From Streptomyces sp. Edi2 (GTDB lineage Bacteria > Actinomycetota > Actinomycetes > Streptomycetales > Streptomycetaceae), in assembly GCF_040253635.1 (NCBI RefSeq), contig NZ_JBEJGX010000003.1, forward strand, positions 5,667,501 to 5,731,500: a stretch of DNA of 64,000 nucleotides. The letters are read 5' to 3'. The position numbers were made by a program, and so were the translations under genes. Within the stretch, counting starts at the first letter, position 1. Each line of letters opens with the position of its first letter. Shown here piece after piece: positions 1 to 11,284 of the stretch. Under the pieces are notes generated by a model. That model ran no database searches. It was not told the DNA's origin and saw only the letters and a list, made by a program, of their open reading frames with translations.

Positions 1-719
<719 letters not shown>

Positions 720-758
720 GGGCCGGGGCCCGCGACGGCCTGGGGCCCGGTGCTCGCT

Positions 759-775
759 GCGGGCCTGCGGCCCGC
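759..775 (+). terminator. Short hairpin after glyA
   Basis: Perfect 7-bp stem (GCGGGCC / GGCCCGC) with a TGC loop, 40 bp after the glyA stop. There is no T tract, as is usual in streptomycetes. It may act with the larger hairpin at 851-881. Confidence 0.45.
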
Positions 776-850
776 GGTGCGGCGGCTCACCGGCTGAGCG
801 CAGGCGGTCTCACCGGCTGACCCGCTTGCTGCCGCACCGGCGCCCCGCCC

Positions 851-867
851 GGCTCACCGGCCCGTGA

Positions 868-881
<14 letters not shown>
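851..881. terminator. Bidirectional hairpin between glyA and P450
   Basis: Perfect 11-bp inverted repeat (GGCTCACCGGC at 851-861, GCCGGTGAGCC at 871-881) with a 9-nt loop containing the P450 stop codon. It lies between the convergent 3' ends of glyA and the P450 gene and can serve both strands. Confidence 0.65.
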
Positions 882-3451
<2,570 letters not shown>

Positions 3452-3515
3452 CGGCACCGTCCGCGCCCGGCCGGGAGCGGTCCGCACGGCGGGCCGCAAC
3501 CGGCCGCGCGGACCG

Positions 3516-3553
3516 CACAGGACCCGGGGCCCCCACCCGTGGGGGCTCCTGTG
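3516..3553 (+). terminator. Hairpin terminator of trpS
   Basis: Nested inverted repeat: outer arms CACAGGA (3516-3522) and TCCTGTG (3547-3553), inner arms GCCCCCA (3529-3535) and TGGGGGC (3540-3546) with a CCCG loop. It lies 65 bp after the trpS stop. No T tract, typical for the genus. Confidence 0.7.
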
Positions 3554-3656
3554 CCTGCGGACAAGACGGCCGAGGACGCTCCCCGTGAAGGGCGCGTACC
3601 CGGCACACTAAGAGGGTGCGCGAGCGCGCCGCACATACGTCAGGAGGGAGAACGCA

Positions 3657-4241
3657 GTGGGGACCGTAACGCTGGGCGTTTCGATCGCGGTCCCGGAGCC
3701 GTACGGCAGCTTCCTCCAGAGGAAGCGCGAGGGCTTCGGGGACCTGGCCGCACCCGGCATCCCCACGCATATCACCCTCCTCCCGCCGACGGAGGCCGGC
3801 GCCGACGCGCTGCCCGGCATCGAACGCCACCTCGCCGAGGTCGCGGCCGGCTGCCGCCCCTTCCCGCTGCGCCTGGAAGGCACCGGGACCTTCCGGCCGC
3901 TCTCCCCGGTCGTCTATGTGAAGGTCACCGAGGGCGTGACGGGCTGCACCGCCCTCCAGGCCCGGATCCGCGCCGCGTCCGGCCCCTGCGCACGCGAGCT
4001 GCAGTTCCCGTACCACCCGCATGTGACCGTCGCCCACGGCATCGACGAAGAGGCCATGGACCGCGCCCAGGCCGGGCTCAGGGACTTCTGCGCGACGTGG
4101 ACGATCAGTGGCTTCGCGCTCTACGAGCAGGGCCCGGACGCGGTGTGGCGGCTGGAGCGGGAGTACCCCTTCGGCCCGCAGACGGCCGCCGTCCCACGCC
4201 AGGCCACCGACCTCTCCCGGCCGCCGGCACCTTCCTGCTGA
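3657..4241 (+). CDS. thpR: 2'-5' RNA ligase family protein (LigT/ThpR-like)
   Basis: 2H phosphoesterase-superfamily protein, 194 aa. Both catalytic H-x-T motifs are present: THITLL (His38/Thr40) and HVTVAH (His122/Thr124). Family members ligate or hydrolyse 2',5'-phosphodiester bonds in RNA or cyclic nucleotide phosphates; the physiological substrate in streptomycetes is not known. The start is GTG 3657 with an excellent AGGAGGGA RBS about 7 nt upstream. It follows trpS in the same direction but beyond a terminator, so it is likely its own transcript. The C-terminal 20 residues are Pro-rich and probably disordered. Confidence 0.88.
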   Translation: MGTVTLGVSIAVPEPYGSFLQRKREGFGDLAAPGIPTHITLLPPTEAGADALPGIERHLAEVAAGCRPFPLRLEGTGTFRPLSPVVYVKVTEGVTGCTALQARIRAASGPCARELQFPYHPHVTVAHGIDEEAMDRAQAGLRDFCATWTISGFALYEQGPDAVWRLEREYPFGPQTAAVPRQATDLSRPPAPSC

Positions 4242-4354
4242 CCGCGGCCGTCCGCTGCTGGAACGGTCGTCCCTGGCGCTTCTGTCGCCTCTGTCGTCCC
4301 CGTCGCCCCCGTCGCCCGTGGTGTCTGCCGCGGCCCGCCCCTGCTCCCTTATGG

Positions 4355-4480
4355 GTGTCCTGCTGCCCCCTGCGGGGTGTCCTGCTGCCCCCTGCGGGGT
4401 GTCCTGCTGCCCCCTACGGGGCGTCCTGCTGCCCCCTACGGGGTGTCCCGCCGCCCCCTGCGGGCCGTCCCGCCGCCCGG
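4355..4480 (+). repeat. 22-bp tandem repeat array of small hairpins
   Basis: About 5.5-6 head-to-tail copies with an exact 22-bp period (unit starts at 4355, 4377, 4399, 4421, 4443, 4465). Each unit carries a CCCC-TGC-GGGG or CCCC-TAC-GGGG mini-hairpin, and TGC/TAC changes keep the stem intact. The array occupies most of the 370-bp gap between the RNA ligase and the BrkB-like gene. 22 is not a multiple of 3, so it is not a coding repeat. Confidence 0.85.
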
Positions 4481-4611
4481 ATACCCGGAGGTCAGGGCGC
4501 GTCTTTCCGATCGGCCCGGACGGTTGCCTGACATCCTGCACGGACCGGCGGGCACAAGGGCACGGGGGCAACGAACGCCCGGGACGCCCGGCACCGCACG
4601 AGGGGAACGCC

Positions 4612-5655
4612 ATGGACTGGTTGAGCAAACTGCCGGTGATCGGACCGGCCGTCACCTGGCTGATGACCACCCACCTCTGGCGTGCCTATGAGCGGATGCT
4701 CCAGGTGCACTGGACCAGGCTCGCCGCCGCGATCACCTTCACCAGCTTCGTCGCGCTCTTCCCGCTGCTCACCGTCACCGCCGCGATCGGCGCCGCGCTG
4801 CTCAGCGACGACCGGCTGCACAAGCTGGAGGGCAAGATCGCCGAGCAGCTGCCCGGTATCTCGGGACAGCTCGACATCGCCGCACTCGTCGACAACGCCA
4901 CCACCATCGGCCTGGTCGCCGGTGCCGCGCTGCTGCTCACCGGCATCGGCTGGGTCGAGTCGCTGCGCGACTGCCTGCGCGCCGTATGGGAGAAGGACAA
5001 CGAGAAGACCAACTTCTTCCTCGGCAAGCTCCGGGACGGCGTCCTGCTGCTCGGGGTCGGCGGCGTCGCCGTGCTCTCCCTCGCCTGCTCGACCTTCGCG
5101 TCCGCCGCGGTGGGCAAGGTGGCCGATGCGATCGGCCTGCCGGAGGGCGGCATCGGCAGCGTCCTGCTCTCGGTCGCCGGCTTCGTCATCGCCGTCCTCG
5201 CGGACTTCCTGCTGCTGGCCTACATACTGACCAGGTTCCCCGGCGTCCATCCGCCGCGCCGCGCCGTAGTGGTCGCCGGCCTCCTCGGCGCGATCGGTTT
5301 CGAACTGCTGAAGCTGCTGCTCAGCGGCTATCTCCAGGGCGTCGCCTCCCGGAGCATGTACGGCGCCTTCGGCACTCCGGTCGCCCTGCTGCTGTGGATC
5401 AACTTCACCGCGAAGTTGCTGGTGTACTGCGCTTCTTGGACGGCCACGGAGGGGGAGCAGCGGGCGGAGGACGACGACCTGAAGAGGCCGGAGGGACCGG
5501 ACGGGCCGGAACGGCAGGAGGTGCCGGGCGGGCCGGGCGATCCGGAGCGGCGGGAGGCGCCGGACAGGCCGGACAGGGCGGCGGGTCCGGGGGAGCGGGA
5601 GCGGTCGGAGGGACGGAAGCGGCCGGAGGGACAGGAGCGCCCCCGGGCGGCCTGA
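4612..5655 (+). CDS. YihY/BrkB-family inner membrane protein
   Basis: Polytopic membrane protein of 347 aa with about six hydrophobic helices, including ITFTSFVALFPLLTVTAAIG and GLVAGAALLLTGIGW, which match the YihY/virulence factor BrkB family. Function in actinobacteria is unestablished; the family was once confused with RNase BN. The start is ATG 4612 with AGGGGA about 7 nt upstream; the longer open frame upstream runs through the 22-bp repeats and is rejected. The last about 65 residues form a low-complexity charged tail of Gly-Pro-Glu-Arg repeats, predicted cytoplasmic and disordered, encoded by G-rich repetitive DNA. Confidence 0.85.
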   Translation: MDWLSKLPVIGPAVTWLMTTHLWRAYERMLQVHWTRLAAAITFTSFVALFPLLTVTAAIGAALLSDDRLHKLEGKIAEQLPGISGQLDIAALVDNATTIGLVAGAALLLTGIGWVESLRDCLRAVWEKDNEKTNFFLGKLRDGVLLLGVGGVAVLSLACSTFASAAVGKVADAIGLPEGGIGSVLLSVAGFVIAVLADFLLLAYILTRFPGVHPPRRAVVVAGLLGAIGFELLKLLLSGYLQGVASRSMYGAFGTPVALLLWINFTAKLLVYCASWTATEGEQRAEDDDLKRPEGPDGPERQEVPGGPGDPERREAPDRPDRAAGPGERERSEGRKRPEGQERPRAA

Positions 5656-5680
5656 CGATCACCCGCCCGTTCCCCCCCCC

Positions 5681-5773
5681 CGCACCCGCGCAGGTCACTC
5701 CGCACCCGCCCCGGGTCACCCGCACCCGCGCAGGTCGCTCGTACCCGCCGGGTCACCCGCACCCGCGCAGGTC
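5681..5773. repeat. Direct repeats between convergent genes
   Basis: Three copies of CGCACCCGCGCAGGTC (5681-5696, 5721-5736, 5758-5773), spaced 40 and 37 bp, separated by related ACCCGCC-GGGTC sequence, filling the gap between two convergent genes. No T tract or long perfect hairpin was seen. Confidence 0.75.
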
Positions 5774-5790
5774 ATTCACACCCGCCCGGC

Positions 5791-7029
5791 TCACTTCCCG
5801 GACCGGCGGCCCCGCAGCCGCTCCGGCAGCGGCCGGCGCCGGTGCACGGCGAACGCCACGACGCCCAGCAGCGCCAGCACACCGCTGCCGATGCCCACCG
5901 CGGTCCACGCGCCGTTCGCAGCGCCGGTGCCGTTCAGCGCCGCCTGGGTGCTCTCGCCCTTGCCCTTGCCCTTGCCCTTGGCGCTCACGGCGCCGGTGCC
6001 GTCGTCCTCGCTCCTGGGACCGACGAGCCGGCCGACCGGGTCCACCTTGTCGGCCGCCGCGAAGCCCCAGTCGAGCAGCTTGGCGGCCTCCTTGTAGCCC
6101 TCGTTGTGCTCCTTCTTCTCCGGGTTCATGACCGTGACGAGGAGCTTGCGGTCGCCGCGCTGGGCGACGCCGGTGAAGGTCGACCCCGCGTTGGTGGTGG
6201 AGCCGTTCTTCACCCCCGCGATACCGGGGTACGGCTTGATGTCGTAATCGCCGCTGAGCAGCCGGTTGGTGTTCTGGATGCCGAACGCCGCCCGCTTGCC
6301 GCCCTTGCCCTCCTCACCGGGGAACTGCGCACTGGCCGTCGAGCAGTACTCGCGGAAGTCGGCGTTCCGCAGCCCCTCCCGGGCGAACAGGCTCAGGTCG
6401 TACGCGCTGGAGACCTGGCCCGGCGCGTCATAGCCGTCCGGGGTCACCACATGGGTGTCGTTGGCATTCAGTTCCTTGGCCCGCTGCTGCATCTGCGTGA
6501 CGGTGGCCTTCGTCCCGCCGTTCATCGCGGAGAGCGTGTGCACCGCGTCGTTGCCGGACCGCAGGAAGACGCCCAGCCACAGGTCGTGGACCGTATAGCT
6601 CAGGTTCTCCTTTATCCCCACCAGGCTGCTGCCGGCACCCATCCCCGCCAGGTCGGCGGGCTTGACGGTGTGCTTCTCGTTCTTGGGGAACTTCGGCAGC
6701 ACCGTGTCGGCGAAGAGCATCTTCAGCGTGCTGGCGGGAGCGAGCCGCCAGTGCGGGTTCTTGGCGGCCAGCACCTTGCCGGACTTGGCGTCGGAGACGA
6801 TCCACGAGCGGGCCGTCAGCGTGTCCGGGCCCGGCAGCTTCGGCGCGCCGGGCTTCAGCGCCACCTGGACGCCGGGGGTGCCCAGCCGGCCCCCGCCGAT
6901 CTGCGACATCGTCGACGGCGGCGCGGGAGCCTTGGGATCGGCATGTGCGGTGCCGGCCAGCAGCGGGGAGGCCAGCAGCCCGGAGGCGGCGAGCGCGGCG
7001 GCGGTGCGCAGGGGGAAGCCGTTGCGCAC
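5791..7029 (-). CDS. D-alanyl-D-alanine carboxypeptidase (S11, DacA-type)
   Basis: Exported penicillin-binding protein that trims the terminal D-Ala from peptidoglycan stem peptides. Active-site signatures appear in order: the S-x-x-K box (PASTLKML), SGN (RSGNDAVH) and the K-x-G box as GVKNGSTTNAG, the usual actinobacterial KNG form. A C-terminal hydrophobic segment (VGIGSGVLALLGVVAFAVH) followed by Arg/Lys anchors it in the membrane, preceded by a KGKGKGKG linker. GTG 7029 is chosen because a signal peptide (LRTAAALAASGLLASPLLAG...AHA) follows at once, giving 412 aa; an ATG at 7260 would add 77 Ala/Thr-rich residues. Divergent from the next gene. Confidence 0.88.
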   Translation of the reverse strand: MRNGFPLRTAAALAASGLLASPLLAGTAHADPKAPAPPSTMSQIGGGRLGTPGVQVALKPGAPKLPGPDTLTARSWIVSDAKSGKVLAAKNPHWRLAPASTLKMLFADTVLPKFPKNEKHTVKPADLAGMGAGSSLVGIKENLSYTVHDLWLGVFLRSGNDAVHTLSAMNGGTKATVTQMQQRAKELNANDTHVVTPDGYDAPGQVSSAYDLSLFAREGLRNADFREYCSTASAQFPGEEGKGGKRAAFGIQNTNRLLSGDYDIKPYPGIAGVKNGSTTNAGSTFTGVAQRGDRKLLVTVMNPEKKEHNEGYKEAAKLLDWGFAAADKVDPVGRLVGPRSEDDGTGAVSAKGKGKGKGESTQAALNGTGAANGAWTAVGIGSGVLALLGVVAFAVHRRRPLPERLRGRRSGK

Positions 7030-7270
7030 CGCGCGACCGGCATCGCCGGTCACGGCCGGGGCAGCCGCTGTGGCCGGGGCAGCCGATGCGGTCAGGGCAG
7101 CCGTTGTGGCCGGGTCGGTCGGATCGGTCGAAGCCGGGGAAGCCGTGGAGGCGCAGAAGGTCGTCGGCACGTCGGTGAACGTACCCGCCTTTGCCCGGGG
7201 CGCCGACAGCACCCCACGGAAGAGTGCCCCTGCCGACCGCCGGATGGAGCCGCTGCCCATACTGGGATGT

Positions 7271-7561
7271 ATGAAGCTCTCTCGCCCCGTGTCCTGGTTC
7301 CTGCTCGCCTTCGGGGTGTGGAGCTGGTTCATCTGGATCACTTTCGTCAAAAACCTCTGGAAGGACGGGAGCGGTCTCGCCTTCGACGCCGCGGGTGACC
7401 CGACGGCCTATTTCTGGGTCCACCTGATGCTCGCGGTGGCTTCCTTTCTCTTGGGGACGGCGATCGGCGTGATCGGGTTCCGCGGCGTACGGGCCCTGCG
7501 CCGCGAGGCCGCACAGGGCACGCCCGACCAGCCCTCCGCCTCCTCCCCGTCCGCCTCCTGA
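7271..7561 (+). CDS. Small membrane protein (SCO4848-like)
   Basis: 96-aa protein with two transmembrane helices (around residues 7-27 and 48-70) and a short charged/Ser-rich tail. It matches a small actinobacterial family always found next to this D,D-carboxypeptidase. Function unknown. ATG 7271 is chosen because the longer frame crosses the divergent carboxypeptidase gene. No clear Shine-Dalgarno is visible, so translation may be near-leaderless. The metallophosphoesterase start lies 22 bp downstream, suggesting co-transcription. Confidence 0.82.
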   Translation: MKLSRPVSWFLLAFGVWSWFIWITFVKNLWKDGSGLAFDAAGDPTAYFWVHLMLAVASFLLGTAIGVIGFRGVRALRREAAQGTPDQPSASSPSAS

Positions 7562-7583
7562 CCCACGGGCAGGGGCAGCCGCC

Positions 7584-9104
7584 GTGATCTTCGCCCTGAT
7601 CGTGGTCCCGGTCCTCGGACTGTTCTTCGGCGTGCACCGCTACTTGTGGTGCCGGCTCGTCCGCGACACCACCACCCCGCACAGCCGCCTCCGCCGAGCG
7701 GGCACCGCTGCCGCCTTCGCCCTCCCCCTGACCGCCCTCGCCGCCCTGCTGGCCGGCCGCGCCGGCGCTCCCTTCCCCCTCCAGCAGGCACTGGCCTGGC
7801 CCGGCTTCCTCTGGCTGGCCCTGGTGCTCTATCTCACACTGGCCCTACTGGTGGGCGAGGCGGTCCGCGCAGCGGGGCTCTGGGTACTCCGCGATGACGA
7901 GCCGGGCGGGGGGACGGGGTCGGGAATGGGGACGGTGCCGGGCGCGGGGACGCCGTCGCGCGTCGGGGGATCGTCGGGCGTCGGGACACAGTCGGACGCC
8001 GGGACATCGTCGGGCACCGGTACACCGCCGGCCGGCGGTACGCCTTCGGACGCAGGGACATTGCCGACCGCCGGTACGCCGGGGGCCGCCGGGACACCGC
8101 CGACCGCCGGGCCACCGCCGGACTCCACCCCCACCCCCGCTCCCACCCCCACACCGTCCGCGGACCCGCCCCACCCTCCATCCAGCTCCCCATCCAGCTC
8201 CCCATCCCCTCCTCCATCCCCCTCCTCGGCACCTACACTCCTGCCGCCCCGCACCCACGCCCTGCTGCCGCTCGCCGTGCCGCCCCGCCGGCTCTTCCTC
8301 GCCCGGGCGGTCGCCGCCGGGGCCACCCTCGCCGCCACGGCCGCCGTCGGCTACGGCACCGTGACCACCCTCCGCGGCCCGGCCGTGAAGCGCGTGACCA
8401 TCCCCCTGACCAAACTGCCCCGCGCCGCCCACGGATTCCGGATCGCCGTCGTCAGCGACATCCACCTGGGCCCGATCCTCGGCCGCGCTCACACCCAGCG
8501 AGTCGTCGAGACCATCAACCGCACCGACCCCGACCTGGTGGCCATCGTCGGCGACCTGGTCGACGGCAGCGTCGCGGACCTCGCCCCGGCCGCCGAACCG
8601 CTGCGCGGCCTGCGATCCCGGTACGGGTCATATTTCGTCACGGGAAATCACGAGTATTACTCGGGCGCTACCCAATGGGTCGACCACGTATGTGAATTGG
8701 GAGTACACCCGCTGGAAAATGCACGTACGGAATTGCCCGGGTTCGATCTCGCAGGCGTCAATGACCTCGCGGGCCAGACCGAACACGCGGGCCCGGACTA
8801 CGACTTGGCCCTGAGTGGACGTGATCCCTCGCGCGCCGTCGTCTTGATGGCCCACCAGCCGGCCACCATCCACGACACCGTGCGGTTCGGCGTGGACCTC
8901 CAGCTCTCCGGCCACACCCACGGCGGCCAGATGTGGCCCTTCACCTACGTCGCTGCCACCACCAACCCCACCGTCGCCGGCCTGGAGCGCTACGGCGACA
9001 CCCAGCTCTACGTCACCCGCGGCGCAGGCGCCTGGGGGCCACCGGTCAGGGTGGGCGCACCACCGGATGTCACGGTCGTCGAACTCGCTTCGGCACAGGC
9101 ATAG
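7584..9104 (+). CDS. Membrane-anchored metallophosphoesterase
   Basis: Calcineurin-like phosphoesterase, 506 aa. The metal-binding motifs are complete and ordered: SDIHLG, GDLVDG, GNHEYY, MAHQP and SGHTHGGQ. Family members hydrolyse phosphomonoesters or diesters such as lipid pyrophosphates; this one's substrate is unknown. The N-terminus has several hydrophobic helices, then about 100 residues of Gly/Thr/Ser/Pro repeats (roughly residues 105-215), another hydrophobic helix (AVAAGATLAATAAVGYG) and the catalytic domain. GTG start at 7584. Bases around 8625-8760, spanning the GNHE motif, are visibly more AT-rich with rarer codons than the rest. Confidence 0.88.
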   Translation: MIFALIVVPVLGLFFGVHRYLWCRLVRDTTTPHSRLRRAGTAAAFALPLTALAALLAGRAGAPFPLQQALAWPGFLWLALVLYLTLALLVGEAVRAAGLWVLRDDEPGGGTGSGMGTVPGAGTPSRVGGSSGVGTQSDAGTSSGTGTPPAGGTPSDAGTLPTAGTPGAAGTPPTAGPPPDSTPTPAPTPTPSADPPHPPSSSPSSSPSPPPSPSSAPTLLPPRTHALLPLAVPPRRLFLARAVAAGATLAATAAVGYGTVTTLRGPAVKRVTIPLTKLPRAAHGFRIAVVSDIHLGPILGRAHTQRVVETINRTDPDLVAIVGDLVDGSVADLAPAAEPLRGLRSRYGSYFVTGNHEYYSGATQWVDHVCELGVHPLENARTELPGFDLAGVNDLAGQTEHAGPDYDLALSGRDPSRAVVLMAHQPATIHDTVRFGVDLQLSGHTHGGQMWPFTYVAATTNPTVAGLERYGDTQLYVTRGAGAWGPPVRVGAPPDVTVVELASAQA

Positions 9105-9266
9105 TTCGGGGCCGGGTGCCCATGGGTTGATCCGGAAGGGGTGGGTGTACCGCCGCTCGGGTACTGGATAACGGACTGTCTACAAAGTGCGGTCGCATTC
9201 CGCCCGGAATCGGACAGATCACGACTTACGATCTTGCTATTTCGGTCGCCAACTCCTTAACCTTTA

Positions 9267-9297
9267 TTGACTTTACGCTGCCCGTCGGCCCTAGCCG
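9267..9297 (+). promoter_or_regulatory. Candidate promoter for the ESX-like locus
   Basis: TTGACT (9267-9272) and TAGCCG (9292-9297) separated by 19 bp, within a locally AT-richer stretch (9180-9285) of the 267-bp gap before the first ESX-like gene. The -35 match is good, the -10 weak and the spacer long; inferred by eye only. Confidence 0.3.
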
Positions 9298-9371
9298 TGG
9301 CGGCGCCGGAACGGACGGCGCGAGTGAGGTGACGGGGCCGGGCGGGTGTGCGCATAACGGGGAGAGTGGTC

Positions 9372-9683
9372 ATGGGTAAGCACTTCAAGGTTGATCTCGA
9401 CGAGCTGGACGGTGTCGTCCGTCAGCTCAGGAGCCTTCAGGGCGATATGGCGGAGACCAGCCAGAAGGTCGAGTACGGCACGAACGTCCCGAAATCGGCG
9501 TTCGGCGTCAACTTCGGCGAAGCAGAGGAAGTCTCCCGCGCCCATGACCGCATGCAGACGTATCTGAAGGACGTCATCAAGGCACTCCACGACCTCACCC
9601 ACAACTTCGGCGAGAAGACAGAGGCGAGCCGCGGTGCCTACGAGGACCAGGAGCACGAGACCAAGGCCTCGATGAACGGCTGA
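9372..9683 (+). CDS. EspC/WXG100-like type VII secretion substrate
   Basis: 103-aa helical protein with the size and pattern of small ESX substrates: a Leu-rich helix (VDLDELDGVVRQLRSLQ), a turn, a second helix, and a C-terminal Y-x-x-x-E signal (YEDQE) matching the YxxxD/E type VII export motif. It lacks a WxG turn, so it resembles the EspC/DUF2580 branch more than EsxA. ATG 9372 was chosen; upstream reading frame is not protein-like. It is followed by the WXG-containing large protein after 56 bp, probably in one transcript and possibly as secretion partners. Confidence 0.7.
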   Translation: MGKHFKVDLDELDGVVRQLRSLQGDMAETSQKVEYGTNVPKSAFGVNFGEAEEVSRAHDRMQTYLKDVIKALHDLTHNFGEKTEASRGAYEDQEHETKASMNG

Positions 9684-9739
9684 CCTCCACGGTGGTGCAG
9701 GTTTGAGGACGAGAGGGATGACGATGAAGGGGGGCCGCT

Positions 9740-11167
9740 GTGGTTAGCGCCATGGAGGAGCGCGAGAGCGCTGAGACGAGTGAGAGGCAGCAGGAGGAGG
9801 GGGCGCGGGCAAACAAGCTGAAGTCGTTCCAGGGTGAGCGACTGACCCCGCACTCTCCTTCCGACTTCCACCACCACGGCATCGACGCGCTCCGCAAGAT
9901 GATCGAGAACGCCAAGCCGGAGACGCTCGAAACCGCCGGCGACCACTGGCGCAACTCCGCCGATCTGCTCGGCGGGCACGACGGTCAGGGCGGCGTCCGT
10001 AAGAAGTTCATGGATGCCGTCGACCACGCGACGGCGCACTGGGAGGGCTCGGCGGCCGACGCGTTCCGCCAGGAAGCCGTCAAGGTGCTCGGCAAGATCG
10101 ACAGGACGTACCGGCATGCCCGGAAGGCCGAGGCGTCGCTGATCGGCTCGCGTGAGTCGGGCCCGGAGGTCGGTCTCGCCCACAACCTTCGCCGGGCCAT
10201 GGAAGCCATGTCGAAGATCCATGACCCGGGCAAGTGGGACAGTTTCACGGACGACAGCGGTGACGACGCCCAGTTCCACCGGGACATGGCGAATCCGAAG
10301 ATGGACGCCCGCCAGGCGCTGGAGCTCAACCGGGACAAGCTGTCCCTGAGCAAGGAGCGTCAGGTCGAGGCGGTCGTCGTGATGGACGAGCTGGCGAATC
10401 ACTACTCCTACCGCTCCACCGGTTTTGAAGAGTACGCCGATGACGGCGTCAACGGCGATTGGCCGAGGGAGCCCTCCAACACCCCACACCCGCCCCCGGT
10501 GCGGATGCCTGACACGGCCGACAGGCACCACCCGGATCCGTCGTCGGTCACACCGCACCACCCCCATGGTGCGGGTGGCGGAGCCGTCCCGCCCGGATTC
10601 GACGGTCCCAAGGTCAGCCGGCCGGACCTCCCGGTCCACACCGGGCTCGACAGCCTGCAGGGCGGCACCATGACGCCGCCGTCGGTTTCCGGTGGCCACA
10701 GCGGTGGCCTGCCCGGTGGTGGACATGGCGCGGTCCCCGGTCCGGGCGGCGGTACGGGCGGTGCGATGCCGCCGGGCCCCATCGGCGTGCCAGGCGGCGC
10801 CATGCGGTCCGGGGGCGGGCGCGGTGCGCCTGGCGCCGGAGGAATGCGTGGAGGCATGCCGGGCGCCGGTGGCGCGGGCGGCGCCAAGGGTGGGAAGACC
10901 GGTGTGGCCGGACGTAGCGGTGCGCAGGCGCGTACGCGTGGCGGCATGGTGGGCAAGCCGGGTGGCCCCGCCGGTGGCGCCAAGCAGGGCGGCGCGGGTC
11001 TGCACCGCAGCCGTGGTGGCCAGCAGGCAGGCATGGGTGCCGCTGGAGCCAAGGGCAAGGACAAGAAGGGGAAGGAGCGCACCACCGGTCAGCGCCCCGA
11101 CTACCTGATCGAGGACGAAGAGACCTGGACGCCGCAACGCAATGTGGCGCCCCGCGTCATCGAGTAG
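9740..11167 (+). CDS. WXG-containing, Gly-rich type VII secretion-associated protein
   Basis: 475-aa PPE/Esp-like protein. An N-terminal helical domain (about residues 30-240) contains the WxG turn HWEGSAADAF. It is followed by a long Pro/His then Gly/Met/Ala-rich disordered region (about 250-445) and a distinct C-terminal block (PDYLIEDEETWTPQRNVAPRVIE). Such proteins are exported by ESX systems; the role is unknown. GTG 9740 follows a GGGG-rich RBS; ATG 9752 is an alternative. Immediately downstream lies a mycosin protease. The codons of its last residues (NVAPRVI-) are duplicated as a relic at 12613 onward. Confidence 0.72.
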   Translation: MVSAMEERESAETSERQQEEGARANKLKSFQGERLTPHSPSDFHHHGIDALRKMIENAKPETLETAGDHWRNSADLLGGHDGQGGVRKKFMDAVDHATAHWEGSAADAFRQEAVKVLGKIDRTYRHARKAEASLIGSRESGPEVGLAHNLRRAMEAMSKIHDPGKWDSFTDDSGDDAQFHRDMANPKMDARQALELNRDKLSLSKERQVEAVVVMDELANHYSYRSTGFEEYADDGVNGDWPREPSNTPHPPPVRMPDTADRHHPDPSSVTPHHPHGAGGGAVPPGFDGPKVSRPDLPVHTGLDSLQGGTMTPPSVSGGHSGGLPGGGHGAVPGPGGGTGGAMPPGPIGVPGGAMRSGGGRGAPGAGGMRGGMPGAGGAGGAKGGKTGVAGRSGAQARTRGGMVGKPGGPAGGAKQGGAGLHRSRGGQQAGMGAAGAKGKDKKGKERTTGQRPDYLIEDEETWTPQRNVAPRVIE

Positions 11168-11284
11168 GACACACCGCCACCGTCGTATAGCGGCTGGTGA
11201 GGAGTAGCCCCGCGCCCGAGGGTGCGGGGCTTCTCTTCTGATGGAACACTGCCGCCCGGACAGCACAGCGAGAAGGAGCCAAGC

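Noticed and set aside
4355..4480. CRISPR array
   Set aside because: The 22-bp units are contiguous with no spacers between repeats.
5681..5773. Short direct repeats as a CRISPR or iteron origin
   Set aside because: Only three copies with similar, GC-rich intervening sequence between convergent genes; no replication gene nearby.
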